The notes beneath the pieces were generated by a model. That model ran no database searches. It was given only the letters and a program-made list of their open reading frames with translations, and had not been told where the DNA came from. Shown piece by piece: positions 50,171-59,553 of a stretch of 64,000 bases of DNA (positions are counted from its first letter, which is position 1; every line of letters starts with the position of its first letter). A program made the translations under genes and the position numbers. This stretch comes from Sphingobacteriales bacterium (lineage in GTDB: Bacteria > Bacteroidota > Bacteroidia > Chitinophagales > Chitinophagaceae): assembly GCA_016708305.1 (NCBI GenBank), contig JADJGB010000008.1, positions 248,001 through 312,000 of the forward strand, in the 5' to 3' direction.

Positions 50171-50467
50171 ATGGAAAATAACAATACCTCCGCCCGTGCC
50201 GGTATAATGCACGCCCACATTGAAGCCTGCCGCGCAAGCGGTCAAACGGTTGATTCCTATTGCAAAGAACACCGGCTTGCAACATCCAAATATTATTACT
50301 GGCAAAAACGGTTGCATATTAACGCTGCGACCATACCCACTTTCACGCAGGTGGCACCGATAGCCACCCATGGCAGTACCGCAACTATCTGCTACCCTAA
50401 TGGTGTGCGGCTTGAGTTGGGCAGTATTAATGTAGCCGTTTTAAAAGAGCTGCTATGTTGCATCTAA
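50171..50467 (+). CDS. tnpA: IS66 accessory protein TnpA
   Basis: 98 residues. IEACRASGQTVDSYCKEHRLATSKYYYWQKRL is the HTH-like region of IS66 OrfA. The C-terminus (ATICYPNGVRLELG) matches the family. Intact. It overlaps tnpB by 13 bp. Required with TnpB and TnpC for transposition. Confidence 0.9.
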   Translation: MENNNTSARAGIMHAHIEACRASGQTVDSYCKEHRLATSKYYYWQKRLHINAATIPTFTQVAPIATHGSTATICYPNGVRLELGSINVAVLKELLCCI

Positions 50468-50867
50468 ACTCCGCTTGTCGCTACTTTTATTACAACGGCA
50501 CTGCCGATTTTCGCAAGGGAGCCTACGGGTTGAGCGGACTGGTGCGCAACGAGATGCAACAGAATGTGCTGAGTGGCGACGTATTCATTTTTATTGGCCG
50601 GCGTGGTAACAAAATAAAATTACTACAATGGGATAGCGATGGCTTTGCGCTCTAGGAAAAGGATTGGAGCAGGGCACTTTTGAAAGACCTCCCGCCAGCC
50701 ATAACGATCATTTTTGCATCACCTCACAGCAATTACAATTTATTTTGCAGGGTGTAATTTTAAAAAACGGTGCGACAAAAAATCAGGATTACCCGGCAAT
50801 AATTCCACTATTGCCATACTGTCTGAAATGCCTGTCAATACTGCATTTCAGGCAATTATTAGCATGA
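50455..50867 (+). pseudogene. tnpB: IS66 accessory protein TnpB (frameshifted)
   Basis: The first 66 residues (DFRKGAYGLSGLVRNEM, GDVFIFIGRRGNKIKLLQWD) are typical TnpB. A stop at 50653-50655 is followed in the next frame by LEQGTFERPP. One base added after CTCTA gives LYGKGLEQGTFE. The corrected frame ends at 50867 with an ATGA overlap to tnpC, which confirms the tnpC start. Confidence 0.85.
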
Positions 50868-52431
50868 TATTTGTACTACCTGTAAACATCTTGCAAACAG
50901 TTTCACATATCGCTTCCGGCAATAGTTTTATAGACTACAAAATCCTCTTTGAACAGGAAAGGAGTCACAATATTGAATTGCGATTACAGATACAATCGCT
51001 ACAGTTGCAATTAGCCGAATTAAAGAAAATGCTCTTTGGCGGCAGGGCAGAGAAGTTTGTAACAGCAAATGCAACCGCCGTTTCACAGCCTGAATTATTC
51101 CCTGATGATAAACTGGGGCAGATAGACGTGGTAAAAACCACACTGGTAAAAGAATATCAAAAGCAACAAACCAAACTTACCGTAAAGCATCCCGGACGTA
51201 ACCCTTTGCCGGAAAGCCTTCGCCGCGAAGTAATAGAGCTGATGCCCAAAGAGGATGTAAAAGGTTTGCATCCCGTTGGTAAAGAAATTACCGAAAAGCT
51301 GGAGTACCGGCCCGGCGAGTTGTTTGTGAAACAATATGTACGTCCCGAGTATATCAAACCTTCAAATGATGGATTAAACGCAAGCCGCATCATTGCTTCA
51401 TTGCCGGCCATGCCGCTTGAGAAATCTGTTGCAGGCGCATCATTGCTTACGCATTTGCTGGTAAGCAAGTTTGTGGACCATCTGCCCGTGTATCGCCAGT
51501 TAGCCATCTTCAAACGTCAAAATGTAAACATCAATCACAGCACGGTAAGCGGCTGGATAAAAGATGCGATGCGGTTGATTGAACCGGTTTACGACCTGCA
51601 TTGCTGGCAGGTTTTGAATACAAACTATTTGAATGTGGATGAAACCACGATAAAGGTTTTGGATAAGGACAAAAACAAACCACACATACAGGATACTATT
51701 GGGTGTATTACGATACGCAACGAAAATTAGCGTTGTTCGATTATCAGCCAGGCGTGGCGCTTTGTATCCCAAAGCTATGTTGCACAAGTTTAAAGGCTAT
51801 TTGCAAACAGATGGCTACGATGCTTACGAAACTTTCGATAAAGTAGAAGGCGTTACCCCTTTTGCTGCTGGGCGTATGCGCGCAGAAAATTTTACGAAGC
51901 CAAAGATTACGACAAAGCCAATGCGGATGCGGTTTTGAGCCTGATACAGGATTTATATAAAATAGAATCCTATTGCCGCGATGAAAACTTTACGCCGGAG
52001 CAAATAAAAAACCATCGGCATGAACATGCCCTACCCGTATTAAACAATTTGCAAAGCACATTAACCGAAATGTTGCTCACCAAAAGGTATTACCCAAAAG
52101 TCCTTTTGGCAAGGCCATTGCTTATACATTAACACGATGGCAGAAATTGTGCGTGTACACCACAGACGGCATTTTGCAAATCGATAATAACCTTATTGAG
52201 AACGCTATTCGCCCTGTGGCGCTGGGGCGCAAAAATTATCTGTTTGCCGGAAGCCACGAGCGGGCACAGGATGCAGCAATGCTTTATAGCCTGTTCGCCA
52301 CATGCCGCCTGCACAACATCAATCCCGAACACTGGCTTACCCACGTATTCGAAAAAATCAACAGCGCCAAAAAGCAAAACCTATACCAACTGCTGCCACA
52401 AAACTATGATGCCAACTTTAAACAACAATGA
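50864..52431 (+). pseudogene. tnpC: IS66 transposase TnpC (four frameshifts)
   Basis: The rebuilt ~523-residue protein has a leucine-rich coiled coil (IELRLQIQSLQLQLAELKKMLFG), a Zn/SMK-tRNA-like region, DDE core segments (LNTNYLNVDETTIKV; TDGYDAYETF), and the C-terminal IDNNLIENAIRPVALGRKNYLFAGS containing the Glu. Single bases are missing near 51690, 51750, 51868 and 52100; each repair restores family sequence (QGYYWVYYDT, GALYPKAML, FACWAYARRKFYEAK, YPKSPFGKAIAYT). Confidence 0.88.
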
Positions 52432-52460
52432 CGGGGTTGGACGAAGGGATACGCTAAAGA

Positions 52461-53958
52461 TCAAAATAATAATCCATCACTTCAAGCTACTTACAAAGCA
52501 AATGTAGAATATGCCATCATCTCACTCACAAATAATGCCGCTATCACTCAAAATGCCAATGTAACAAAAGGAACAAATGTATCATTTACTTGTCAAAATT
52601 CATCGGAACTATATTATGGCCCATCAGCTAATTGGCCAAGCGGAGCACAAAAGGTACAAAGTAAATACAATGGTAGTTCACTCGCTGATTATACTTTGAA
52701 CTATAATATAACTTTAAATACTCTCGGTACATATAAAGTAGAATGTGATAATGTTGGAGGCACAAATACAAGAAAAGATATAACTTTTAATGTAATAGAA
52801 GCATCCTGCCCAACGGGTCAAATAAAAGACAGCACAGGATATTGTTACACACCATGCCCATCTGGACAAACTTGGGATGAAGTAAGCAGAATTTGTAAAA
52901 CAAGTAATCAACCAACTTTCGACATTACAAATATAAACAGCAGTCCAAATCAATCCGGAGCTCAAAACACTTTTACCTGGACTTCAGAAGCTGACACTTG
53001 TAATGTATATACAAATGATAAAGCTACAAGGCTAAATCCATCAGCTTCTACAAAATCAGGAAATAATTTTTCAGCTATTGTCCCATCACAAAATATGTCA
53101 AATCCTCCGGGAAGTTATTTATATTATATTAAATGTTATTCATCTACAAGAAGTCCGTCAACGAATATAGAAGCTGACGCAAGCGATCCCTCTCACACAG
53201 GATGGAAAAGCTATACAGTATCACTATCTTGTCCCGCAGGGCAGACTTGGGATGGTGGAAGCCAGAGTTGTAAAACAGACAATGGAGGAGCTTGCCCACA
53301 GGGACAAGTAAAAGACAGCACAGGATATTGTCATGCACCATGCCCTACAGGGCAAACTTGGGATGAAGTAAGTAGAACTTGTAAGGTAGACAATGGAGGA
53401 GCTTGCCCACAGGGACAAGTAAAAGATAGCACAGGATATTGTCATGCACCATGTCAGCCATATCAAGACTGGTATGAAGCAGGAAGGACTTGTAATAATA
53501 TTTGTAATCCTGCTATGATATATGATAGTTCAAGCAATACTTGCTCTTGTCCTTCTGGCACTACTTGGAATGGATCTACTTGTGCTACACCAATTTTAAC
53601 TTTTAATATTGCTTCTATTTCTTCAACTCCAAATCAATCCGGAGCTCAAAACACTTTCACCTGGACTTCAGAAGCTGATACTTGTAATGTTTACACAAAT
53701 GATAAAGCTACAAGGCTAAATCCATCAGCATCAACAAAATCAGGAAATAATTTCTCAGCTATTGTACCATCTCAAAATATGTCAAATCCTCCGGGAAGTT
53801 ATTTATATTATATTAAATGTTATTCATCTACAAGAAGTCCATCAACGAATATAGAAGCTGACGCAAGCGATCCCTCTCACACAGGATGGAAAAGCTATAC
53901 AGTGTCACTATCTTGTCCAGCAGGGCAGGTAGCAAATGCAGGGGAGACATGTATTTAA
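52461..53958 (+). pseudogene. 3' part of Cys-rich/Ig-like surface protein, interrupted by IS66
   Basis: Open from the target duplication (in frame with the 5' part) to 53958, ~500 residues. It contains an Ig-like segment (NVTKGTNVSFTCQNSS, TLGTYKVECDN) and two near-identical ~100-residue units (GAQNTFTWTSEADTCNVYT ... GWKSYTVSLSCPAGQ). Between them are several short Cys-rich modules of the type CPxGQxxDSTGYCxxPCPxGQTWDEVSRTCK. Asn/Thr/Ser-rich and secreted-looking. Such Cys-rich CPxGQ modules are, from memory, frequent in Patescibacteria surface proteins. Confidence 0.7.
52944..53927 (+). repeat. ~300-bp in-gene direct repeat pair plus Cys-module repeats
   Basis: Copies at ~52944-53243 and ~53628-53927 (offset ~685) are almost identical at the DNA level. 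Between them, GGAGCTTGCCCACAGGGACA-type modules repeat at ~53285 and ~53396. Confidence 0.85.
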
Positions 53959-54015
53959 AAAAATCATATTATTGTTTAATAAATTGTTATACGTTCCTTT
54001 TGGAACTTTTTTTGC

Positions 54016-54296
54016 CGTCATTTCGAACGCCGCACTTTACCCTCGTCATCTCGAACGCAACTCTTTTTTCCTCGTCATCTCGAACGCAGCGAAGCAAAGT
54101 GAGAGATCTCCTGTTTCATGATGAGGGAGATTTCTCCGCTTCGCTACGAAATGACGGTGTGGTTTTTCCTCGTCATCTCGAACGCAGCGAAGCGAAGTGA
54201 GAGATCTCCTGTTTCACAATGAGAAGATTTCTCCGCTTCGCTACGAAATGACGGTGTGGTTGTAGTGAGATTTCTCCGCTTCGCTACGAAATGACG
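54016..54296. repeat. Palindromic intergenic repeat cluster, left of GIY-YIG gene
   Basis: Two full palindromic units (54073-54156 and 54171-54253), each CGTCATCTCGAACGCAGCG ... TTCGCTACGAAATGACG, are preceded by two ~29-bp half-units (54016, 54044) and followed by one right half (54266-54296). Confidence 0.9.
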
Positions 54297-54336
54297 GTAC
54301 GCTTATTTAGCCATCTACTAAAACCACTATCCTTAA

Positions 54337-54654
54337 TTAATACAATAACCTATACACTTCCCTATAGATTTCCTCATTCAAAAAATCCCAATCCGGGTTT
54401 TTGGAAGCAATTAATTCCTCCTTTTTCTGTCTGTTCCATTTCTTTAATTTTTTCTCTCTTTCTATAGCGTCAGTTATATTTTCAAACCATTCATAATACA
54501 ATAAATACTCAATGTTATATTTATCTGTAAAACTATTTTTCACTTCATGGTTGGCATGCTCCCAAACACGACGTTTCAAATTTGAAGTAACACCGATATA
54601 TAAAACAGTCTTGTGCCTATTTGTCAAAATATATACGAAACCGCCTTTTTTCAT
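54337..54654 (-). CDS. GIY-YIG family endonuclease (UvrC-like, single domain)
   Basis: 105 residues. GIY-YIG core: VYILTNRHKTVLYIGVT (~8-24) with the catalytic Arg in RRVWEH; then YYEWFENITDAIEREKKLKKW, with the catalytic Glu. Standalone proteins of this type are common in Bacteroidota and of unsettled role (repair, mobile-element or homing-type nuclease). The gene lies between two clusters of palindromic repeats. Confidence 0.92.
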   Translation of the reverse strand: MKKGGFVYILTNRHKTVLYIGVTSNLKRRVWEHANHEVKNSFTDKYNIEYLLYYEWFENITDAIEREKKLKKWNRQKKEELIASKNPDWDFLNEEIYREVYRLLY

Positions 54655-54704
54655 AAGGAAGGTAATTTGATAAAATAATTATTCTTTCTTGTTACTCAAA
54701 ATTA

Positions 54705-54959
54705 AGATTTCTCCGCTTCACTGCGAAATGACGAACTGGATGGAATTAGATTTCTCCGCTTCACTGCGAAATGACGTAGCGTTTTTTCCCCGTCATTTCG
54801 AACGCCGCACCATTTCCTCGTCATCTCGAACGCAGTTCTTTTTTCCTCGTCATCTCGAACGCAGTTCCTTTTTTCCTCGTCATCTCGAACGCAGCGAAGC
54901 GAAGTGAGAGATCTCCTGTTTCTTAATGAGGGAGATTTCTTCCTTCGGTCGAAAAGACG
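54705..54959. repeat. Palindromic intergenic repeat cluster, right of GIY-YIG gene
   Basis: Two right halves (about 54705-54733 and 54749-54775), then four CGTCAT(T/C)TCGAACGC left half-units at ~28-30-bp spacing (54791, 54819, 54848, ~54879). The last continues into GAGAGATCTCCTGTTTC and a degraded right half. Confidence 0.9.
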
Positions 54960-55016
54960 GAGTGGTTGAAAAACGAATCTTGAAATTTTGTACATTCACG
55001 GAATCAATTTGAAAGT

Positions 55017-55558
55017 ATGTCAAAGAATAAAAAAATATCGGTTGAAGGAAAGGAAATAACAATTATTCTTGATAAAGAAAAACAATATATTTCGCTAACA
55101 GATATGTTGAAAGCAAAAGATGGTGATTTGTTTATTTCCGATTGGCTTCGAAACAGAAACACTGTAGAATATCTTGGGATTTGGGAAAGTATTTACAATC
55201 CAGATTTTAATTATGGCGAATTTGCCATAATTAAAAGTCAGGCAGGACTGAATAGCTATAAAGTAAGTGTTAAAGAATGGGTAGAAAAGACCAATGCAAT
55301 TGGACTAAAAGCTACATCAGGAAGATATGGCGGAACTTATGCGCATCCCGATATTGCATTTGAATTTGGGATGTGGATTAGCCCGCAATTTAAGATTTAT
55401 TTGATCAAAGAATTTCAGCGACTCAAAGATGAAGAGAGTAACCAATCGAAAATAGAGTGGAATATACAACGAACCATATCTAAAATCAATACCGCATACA
55501 CACAGATGCAATAAAAGAAAATCTAATACCGAAAGAAATTACTAAACAGCAGGCATTT
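55017..55558 (+). CDS. KilA-N domain protein, frameshifted and truncated
   Basis: 165 readable residues. SLTDMLKAKDGDLFISDWLRNRNTVEYLGIWE and GLKATSGRYGGTYAHPDIAFEFGMWISPQFKIYLIKEFQRLK are a clear KilA-N DNA-binding domain (phage/mobile-element associated). After a one-base loss near 55488 the family sequence continues as YRIHTDAIKENLIPKEITKQQA, and then ends abruptly at the neighbouring convergent gene. Full-length relatives go on for ~60 more residues, so the 3' end seems lost. Confidence 0.75.
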
Positions 55559-55870
55559 TATCGCCGGCTGGTAATATTTTTTCAAATTGAGGAAATACAT
55601 AAGAAATATCTATATAATCGCTTCCTTTATAACTTAGCTTTTTGGCATCTTTCCAATTTAGTTTTCCGGTTATTTTTTCAGTACCGCTAAGGTTGATTTG
55701 TAATTCTTCGATTTTAAACGCATGCCCGTTTTCCCTAAGCCATTGGCGGGCTTCGGTAATGTCGGTTTGGTAAACAGCGCTTACATCTTCTTTGTTACAA
55801 TATGCAATTATAATGCCTGATAAAAGCAAAAAAATGGCGAGTAGATAAATCAAATTACATAAAATTTCAT
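55542..55870 (-). CDS. Small membrane-anchored protein of unknown function (frameshifted start)
   Basis: The ATG at 55870 has an AAGGAG ribosome site and an ATGA overlap with the preceding gene's stop. Adding one base to the A4 run at 55861-55864 puts it in frame with MKFLCNLIYLLAIFLLLSG, a membrane anchor. The remaining ~85 residues (TDITEARQWLRENGHAFKIEELQI, GKLNWKDAKKLSYKGSDYIDISYVF) form no family I recognise. Translationally coupled to the 2H phosphoesterase gene. Confidence 0.55.
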
Positions 55871-56423
55871 ATCTCCTTTCTCTTAATTGTCCACCACCTT
55901 CCGTCTTTATGTTGCAGTAAGCATATTTCATTCACTTCAAAAGCATTGTAATATGGTTTATCTTTATACTCCTGCCAGGCTCGTATATATGCCCGGTGAT
56001 CCAAATCACGGTAGCCAATGGTGATGTGGGGTTTAAAGTTTCGGTCAGACTCGCGTACCTCAATCCAGGAAAACCGGTTTGTAAAGTGATGCAATAATTC
56101 TTTCTGTAATTGTGATAACACATTATTTATCACCGGCTTTACAAATACTACCGGATGACGGCTGGTTTCAAAATTTCCAAAACCATCCAAATATTGTAAG
56201 AAGGGTTCTATAGAAAAATCTAATTCCTTAAACCATTTGCAAAGTTCTTCATGTTTTGATAAGGCCAGTTTAAAGGTGGCTTTAGTGTAATGTGCGGCAC
56301 AATTTTCAGAGCGGCTTTGGAATAAAATCGATTTTTGAAATCATTCTTGAACACATCTATTTGGTCGCAAACATCCTGCGGAGGTATGATGGCAATGAAG
56401 TAAATGTTTTCCAGAAAAGTCAT
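55867..56423 (-). CDS. 2'-5' RNA ligase-like 2H phosphoesterase (frameshifted)
   Basis: Pieces 56220-56423 and 55867-56190 join when one base is added at the run at 56272-56274, restoring KPPFKLALSKHEELCKWFKELDF. The rebuilt ~185 residues carry both HxT motifs (PHITLK ~44 and PHITIGY ~141) of the LigT/2H superfamily, which acts on 2',3'-cyclic or 2'-5' phosphodiesters. It lies 3 bp upstream-coupled to the amidohydrolase stop and overlaps the next gene by 4 bp, so it is probably one operon. Confidence 0.85.
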
Positions 56424-56426
56424 TTT

Positions 56427-58064
56427 CTATTTAATTTTTTCATACACCAACTGTCCGCCCACAAAGGTTTTCAGCGTTTGAATACTCAACAGCTCATTTT
56501 CGGGAGTTTGCATGATGTCTTTATCCAAAATAATAAAATCGGCAATTTTCCCTTTTTCCAAACTGCCTTTTTCGTGTTCTTCAAAATTGGCCCTGGCAGC
56601 CCAGTTGGTCATTCCGCGCAATGTTTGTTCCCGACTTAAAGAATTTTTGGGTTGAAAACCACCGTCAGGAAAACCCCTGGTGCCTTTTCTTGCCACTGCT
56701 GCATAAAAGGTTTTAAAAGTAGAAATATCTTCCACCGGAAAATCGGTACCCAGCGCAATCCATCCGTTTTGACCGAGCAGTTGCTGATAGGCATAAGCGC
56801 CCTTCACTCTTGCCGGGCCCAATCTTTGCCCGGCCCAATACATATCCGATGTGGCATGGGTGGGTTGCACGGACGGAATAATATTATTGTCACCAAAATA
56901 ATGAAAATCATCCCGGCTGATAACCTGTGCGTGTTCTATACGCCAGCGCTTGTCGTTTTTGCCTTTCAGATATTTTGAATAAATGGTCAGCAATGTTCTG
57001 TTGCCACTGTCGCCAATAGCGTGTGTGCACATTTGCCAATCGTTTTCGGCTATTACCTTTGCCACCGAATCAAAATGGGCAATACTGCTCAACAAAAAAC
57101 CTCTCCAGCCCGGACGGTCGCTGTAATCCTGCAAAAGACAGGCTCCGCGCGAACCTAAAGCGCCATCGCCATAAACCTTAAAAGCTCTGACATTTAAAAA
57201 ATCAGTTTTTATTTTCCCACGGATTTCGAGCCAGTCATAATTTTTTTTGTTATCGCTCAACATTGCAAAAATTCTCATTTTCAACTTTCCTTCTTTCTGC
57301 AGGGTATCAATCAGTTCTATCGTTTCATGGTCAAGACCGGCATCCACAATGGTTGTGAGGCCTACGGCAAAACAATTCTTTTGAGCTGCCGAAAGAGCCT
57401 CTTCAAGTTGTTGTTTATCTGCCTGTGGAATAACACCCGCAACAGCATCCATTGCATTGTCTATCAGCACTCCCGTCAGTTTTCCGTTTTTGGTTTCAAA
57501 AGAACCTCCCTCAATAACACCACCCGGTTTTACTCCTGCCAGTTCGAGCGCTTTTGCATTGGCGATGGCTGCATGTCCGTCAATGCGCGTAAGATAAACC
57601 GGGCGGTCCGGAAATAACTCGTTTAGTTTTTCGTTGGAAGGAAAATCTTTCACCTGCCAGTCGTTCTGATCCCAGCCACGACCCACTAACCATTCATCGG
57701 CACCTAATTCTCTGTCGCGATTCTTAAACTTTTCAAGAATTTCTTCCCAGCTTTCAGTACCCACAGGTCTAATTTTTGAAGTCCCAATGCATATCCTACA
57801 AAATGGGCATGGGCATCAATAAATCCGGGGTAAATGAATTTACCTTCTACATTCAGTTCTTCGTTGGTGGTATATTTTTTTTCAAGGTCAGATATTTTAC
57901 CTGTTTCCAAAATCCTTCCACTTTTTTATTACCATCGCTTCAACAATTGAAAAGGCAGAATCAACCGTATAAATGGCGGCATTATACACCAACAAATCTG
58001 CCCTGTTTTGAAATTGACGGGAACCCAAAAGAATCATCAGAAAACCAGCAAACAGGTATCGCAT
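56427..58064 (-). CDS. YtcJ-like metal-dependent amidohydrolase (two frameshifts)
   Basis: Rebuilt from ATG 58064: signal peptide (MRYLFAGFLMILLGS), the N-terminal beta domain (LVYNAAIYTVDSAFSIVEAMVI), then YPGFIDAHAHFVGYA with the HxH metal site, the long central TIM barrel (LVGRGWDQNDW, RIDGHAAIANAKAL, THAIGDSGN, RIEHAQV), GTDFPVED and the C-terminal beta strands. Breaks: T6 run 57922-57927 (one base extra or two missing) and ~57760-57768 (one missing). About 545 aa. YtcJ-type enzymes hydrolyse amides; the substrate is unknown. Secreted. Confidence 0.88.
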
Positions 58065-58130
58065 TGGTAAAAAATTTTGTTACGAATGTATAAATCGAGT
58101 AGGTAGGGGGATTACTCCCCCGCCCTCTCA

Positions 58131-58161
58131 CACCACCGTGCATGCTCTCGCACACGGCGGT
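58131..58161 (-). ncRNA. Group II intron domain V-like hairpin
   Basis: Minus-strand CCGCCGTGTGC-GAGA-GCATGCACGGTGG: a lower helix with a G-U pair, a small bulge, a GNRA tetraloop, and CGC at the catalytic-triad position (as in class C introns). Domain VI follows within 40 nt. Confidence 0.65.
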
Positions 58162-58219
58162 TTCTTTTAACTGTTTAACTTCTTGTAATTTGATGTGAGA
58201 TTGTATAAACAATATCACT

Positions 58220-58392
58220 CCCATCAAATACTGCGTTAAGGCTCGTTCCTGTTCGCCTGCTTCTTTTACTTGCAACGCCTTTATTGCCCAAGCTCCACAT
58301 ACGGTTTCACTCGTAGCAAAAGGGCGTATAACCTCCTCCACCTGCCCTTTGAACAGGTCTAATTGGTAAGTTATCTCTTGCGGTTGCGCCAT
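58220..58392 (-). pseudogene. Remnant of group II intron-encoded protein (N-terminus only)
   Basis: From MAQPQEITYQLDLF, residues ~1-57 run to AGEQERALTQYLM, the stretch that normally leads into RT domain 0. Then the sequence passes directly into intron domain IV/V RNA sequence. RT, maturase and endonuclease domains are deleted, so any mobility would need a helper in trans. Confidence 0.6.
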
Positions 58393-58819
58393 AAAACAAA
58401 TTTTGAACTAACTGCTCCTTAAGTTAAAAGATTCAGACCTTCTTCTGTGCTATTCCTAACACAAAATACTATGTCCTCTGCTGACTTCTTGTAGTATATA
58501 ATTGTTCATCGATGGACAATCTGCACATTGGTGCATACTGCAAGACCTCTCGGGATAAGATATTAAACTTTCTCTGCGTTCTGCCTGATTTACTCTTTTG
58601 AGTTACGGTTGAGTTTTGGGCGTTCCCAATCCATGGCTCGGTTGCCCTCTCTTAAGAGCCTTCTATCAGATTTCTATTCGTCAGAACTTCAGATTTGCTG
58701 ATGACTTCTTTCAGATTCGGGGTCGCCCCCGACACCCTTGTCAGTCGCTAATGTTTCCTATCAACTCGGCACATACAGGAACTCGCATCCTGTTAGCTTA
58801 ATACCATGCCCGACATACC

Positions 58820-58843
58820 AAAAAAAGCGGCTATGAAAGCCGC
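58820..58843 (-). terminator. Intrinsic terminator of the glutathione peroxidase gene
   Basis: Stem GCGGCT / AGCCGC (58827-58832, 58838-58843) with a T7 tail on the minus strand at 58826-58820. It is the apparent insertion landmark of the group II intron. Confidence 0.9.
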
Positions 58844-58868
58844 CCGTAAAATTACATTTTAATAAAAA

Positions 58869-59387
58869 TTAGTTCAGATATTTAAGAATGTCATTGCTCA
58901 TGGGCTGTGTTTTGGGTGAGAAAGTGGCAATCAACTCACCTTTTTCATTTATAAGAAACTTTCCAAAATTCCAGGTAACCGGATTTTCTAAGCCTTTCTT
59001 TTCTGCTTGTTCTTTCAGATACTTATAAATAGGGGCTGTTTCCTTTCCTTTTACAGAAATTTTTGCAGCCATCGGAAAGGTAACACCGTAATTCTTTTTA
59101 CAAAACGCGGCTATCTCATCATTGCTGCCCGGTTCCTGCCATAAAAAATTATTGGCCGGAAAACCCACAATCACAAGTTTGTCTTTGTATTTTTCATACA
59201 ATTCTTCCAGTTCTTCATACTGTGGTGTGTTGCCACACTTGCTTGCTGTATTTACAATCAGCACTTTTTTGCCTTTGAAATCTGCGAAGTTTATTTTACC
59301 TCCGGTAAGGCCGTCAACCTTAAAGTCGTAAATAGAAGTAGCATTTAAAATCATTGCGGTAAATAAAGTAAGTAATATCAATTTCAT
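58869..59387 (-). CDS. Glutathione peroxidase family thiol peroxidase
   Basis: 172 residues. An N-terminal hydrophobic signal (MKLILLTLFTAMILNATS) suggests export. Peroxidatic Cys in NTASKCGNTPQYEEL (~50), Gln in PANNFLWQEPG, and Trp/Asn in VTWNFGKFLI complete the GPx tetrad. Cys replaces selenocysteine. It reduces hydroperoxides, more probably with thioredoxin than glutathione. It ends 26 bp before a strong terminator. Confidence 0.93.
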   Translation of the reverse strand: MKLILLTLFTAMILNATSIYDFKVDGLTGGKINFADFKGKKVLIVNTASKCGNTPQYEELEELYEKYKDKLVIVGFPANNFLWQEPGSNDEIAAFCKKNYGVTFPMAAKISVKGKETAPIYKYLKEQAEKKGLENPVTWNFGKFLINEKGELIATFSPKTQPMSNDILKYLN

Positions 59388-59553
59388 GTTTCCGATATTT
59401 TATAAATGTATTTACAAAATTGAAGCGATAATGTTTAAAAGATTTTTACTGATAAAATACAAACGAAGAACAAATCTTCAACTTGCCGCAAGCATTTAAT
59501 CGAAGTACTTTTCCTGAAAATTTGCCAAACAGGCTATTGTGGATAAATACGGA

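Larger units (their letters stand above)
50113..52452 (+). mobile_element. IS66-family insertion sequence with 8-bp target duplication
   Basis: 2340 bp. The ends GTATCCCTTCG...AACCCCGT are inverted repeats (left 50113 onward, right ending 52452 with GGGATAC). Direct repeats GCTAAAGA flank it at 50105-50112 and 52453-52460. It carries the classic tnpA-tnpB-tnpC trio, of which tnpB and tnpC are broken by single-base losses. Confidence 0.95.
58094..58819 (-). mobile_element. Degenerate group II intron (maturase deleted)
   Basis: Minus-strand sequence from just after a terminator T run (GTATGTCGGGC... at ~58818) through a long structured non-coding 5' part, a short ORF start, a domain V-like hairpin with GAGA tetraloop (58131-58161), a domain VI-like GGGGG...CCCCC helix, and the 3' end CCTACTCGAT. 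The reverse transcriptase is almost wholly missing. About 725 bp instead of >2 kb. The position directly behind an intrinsic terminator is typical of group IIC introns. Confidence 0.75.

Noticed and set aside
54016..54959. Regularly spaced ~29-bp repeats as a CRISPR array
   Set aside because: The repeats contain or abut each other without unique spacers, are part of longer palindromes, and no cas genes are nearby.
57982..58135. C-terminal half of the 136-aa ORF over the group II intron as a protein domain
   Set aside because: This half translates intron domain V/VI RNA and the upstream region of the amidohydrolase gene, not coding sequence.
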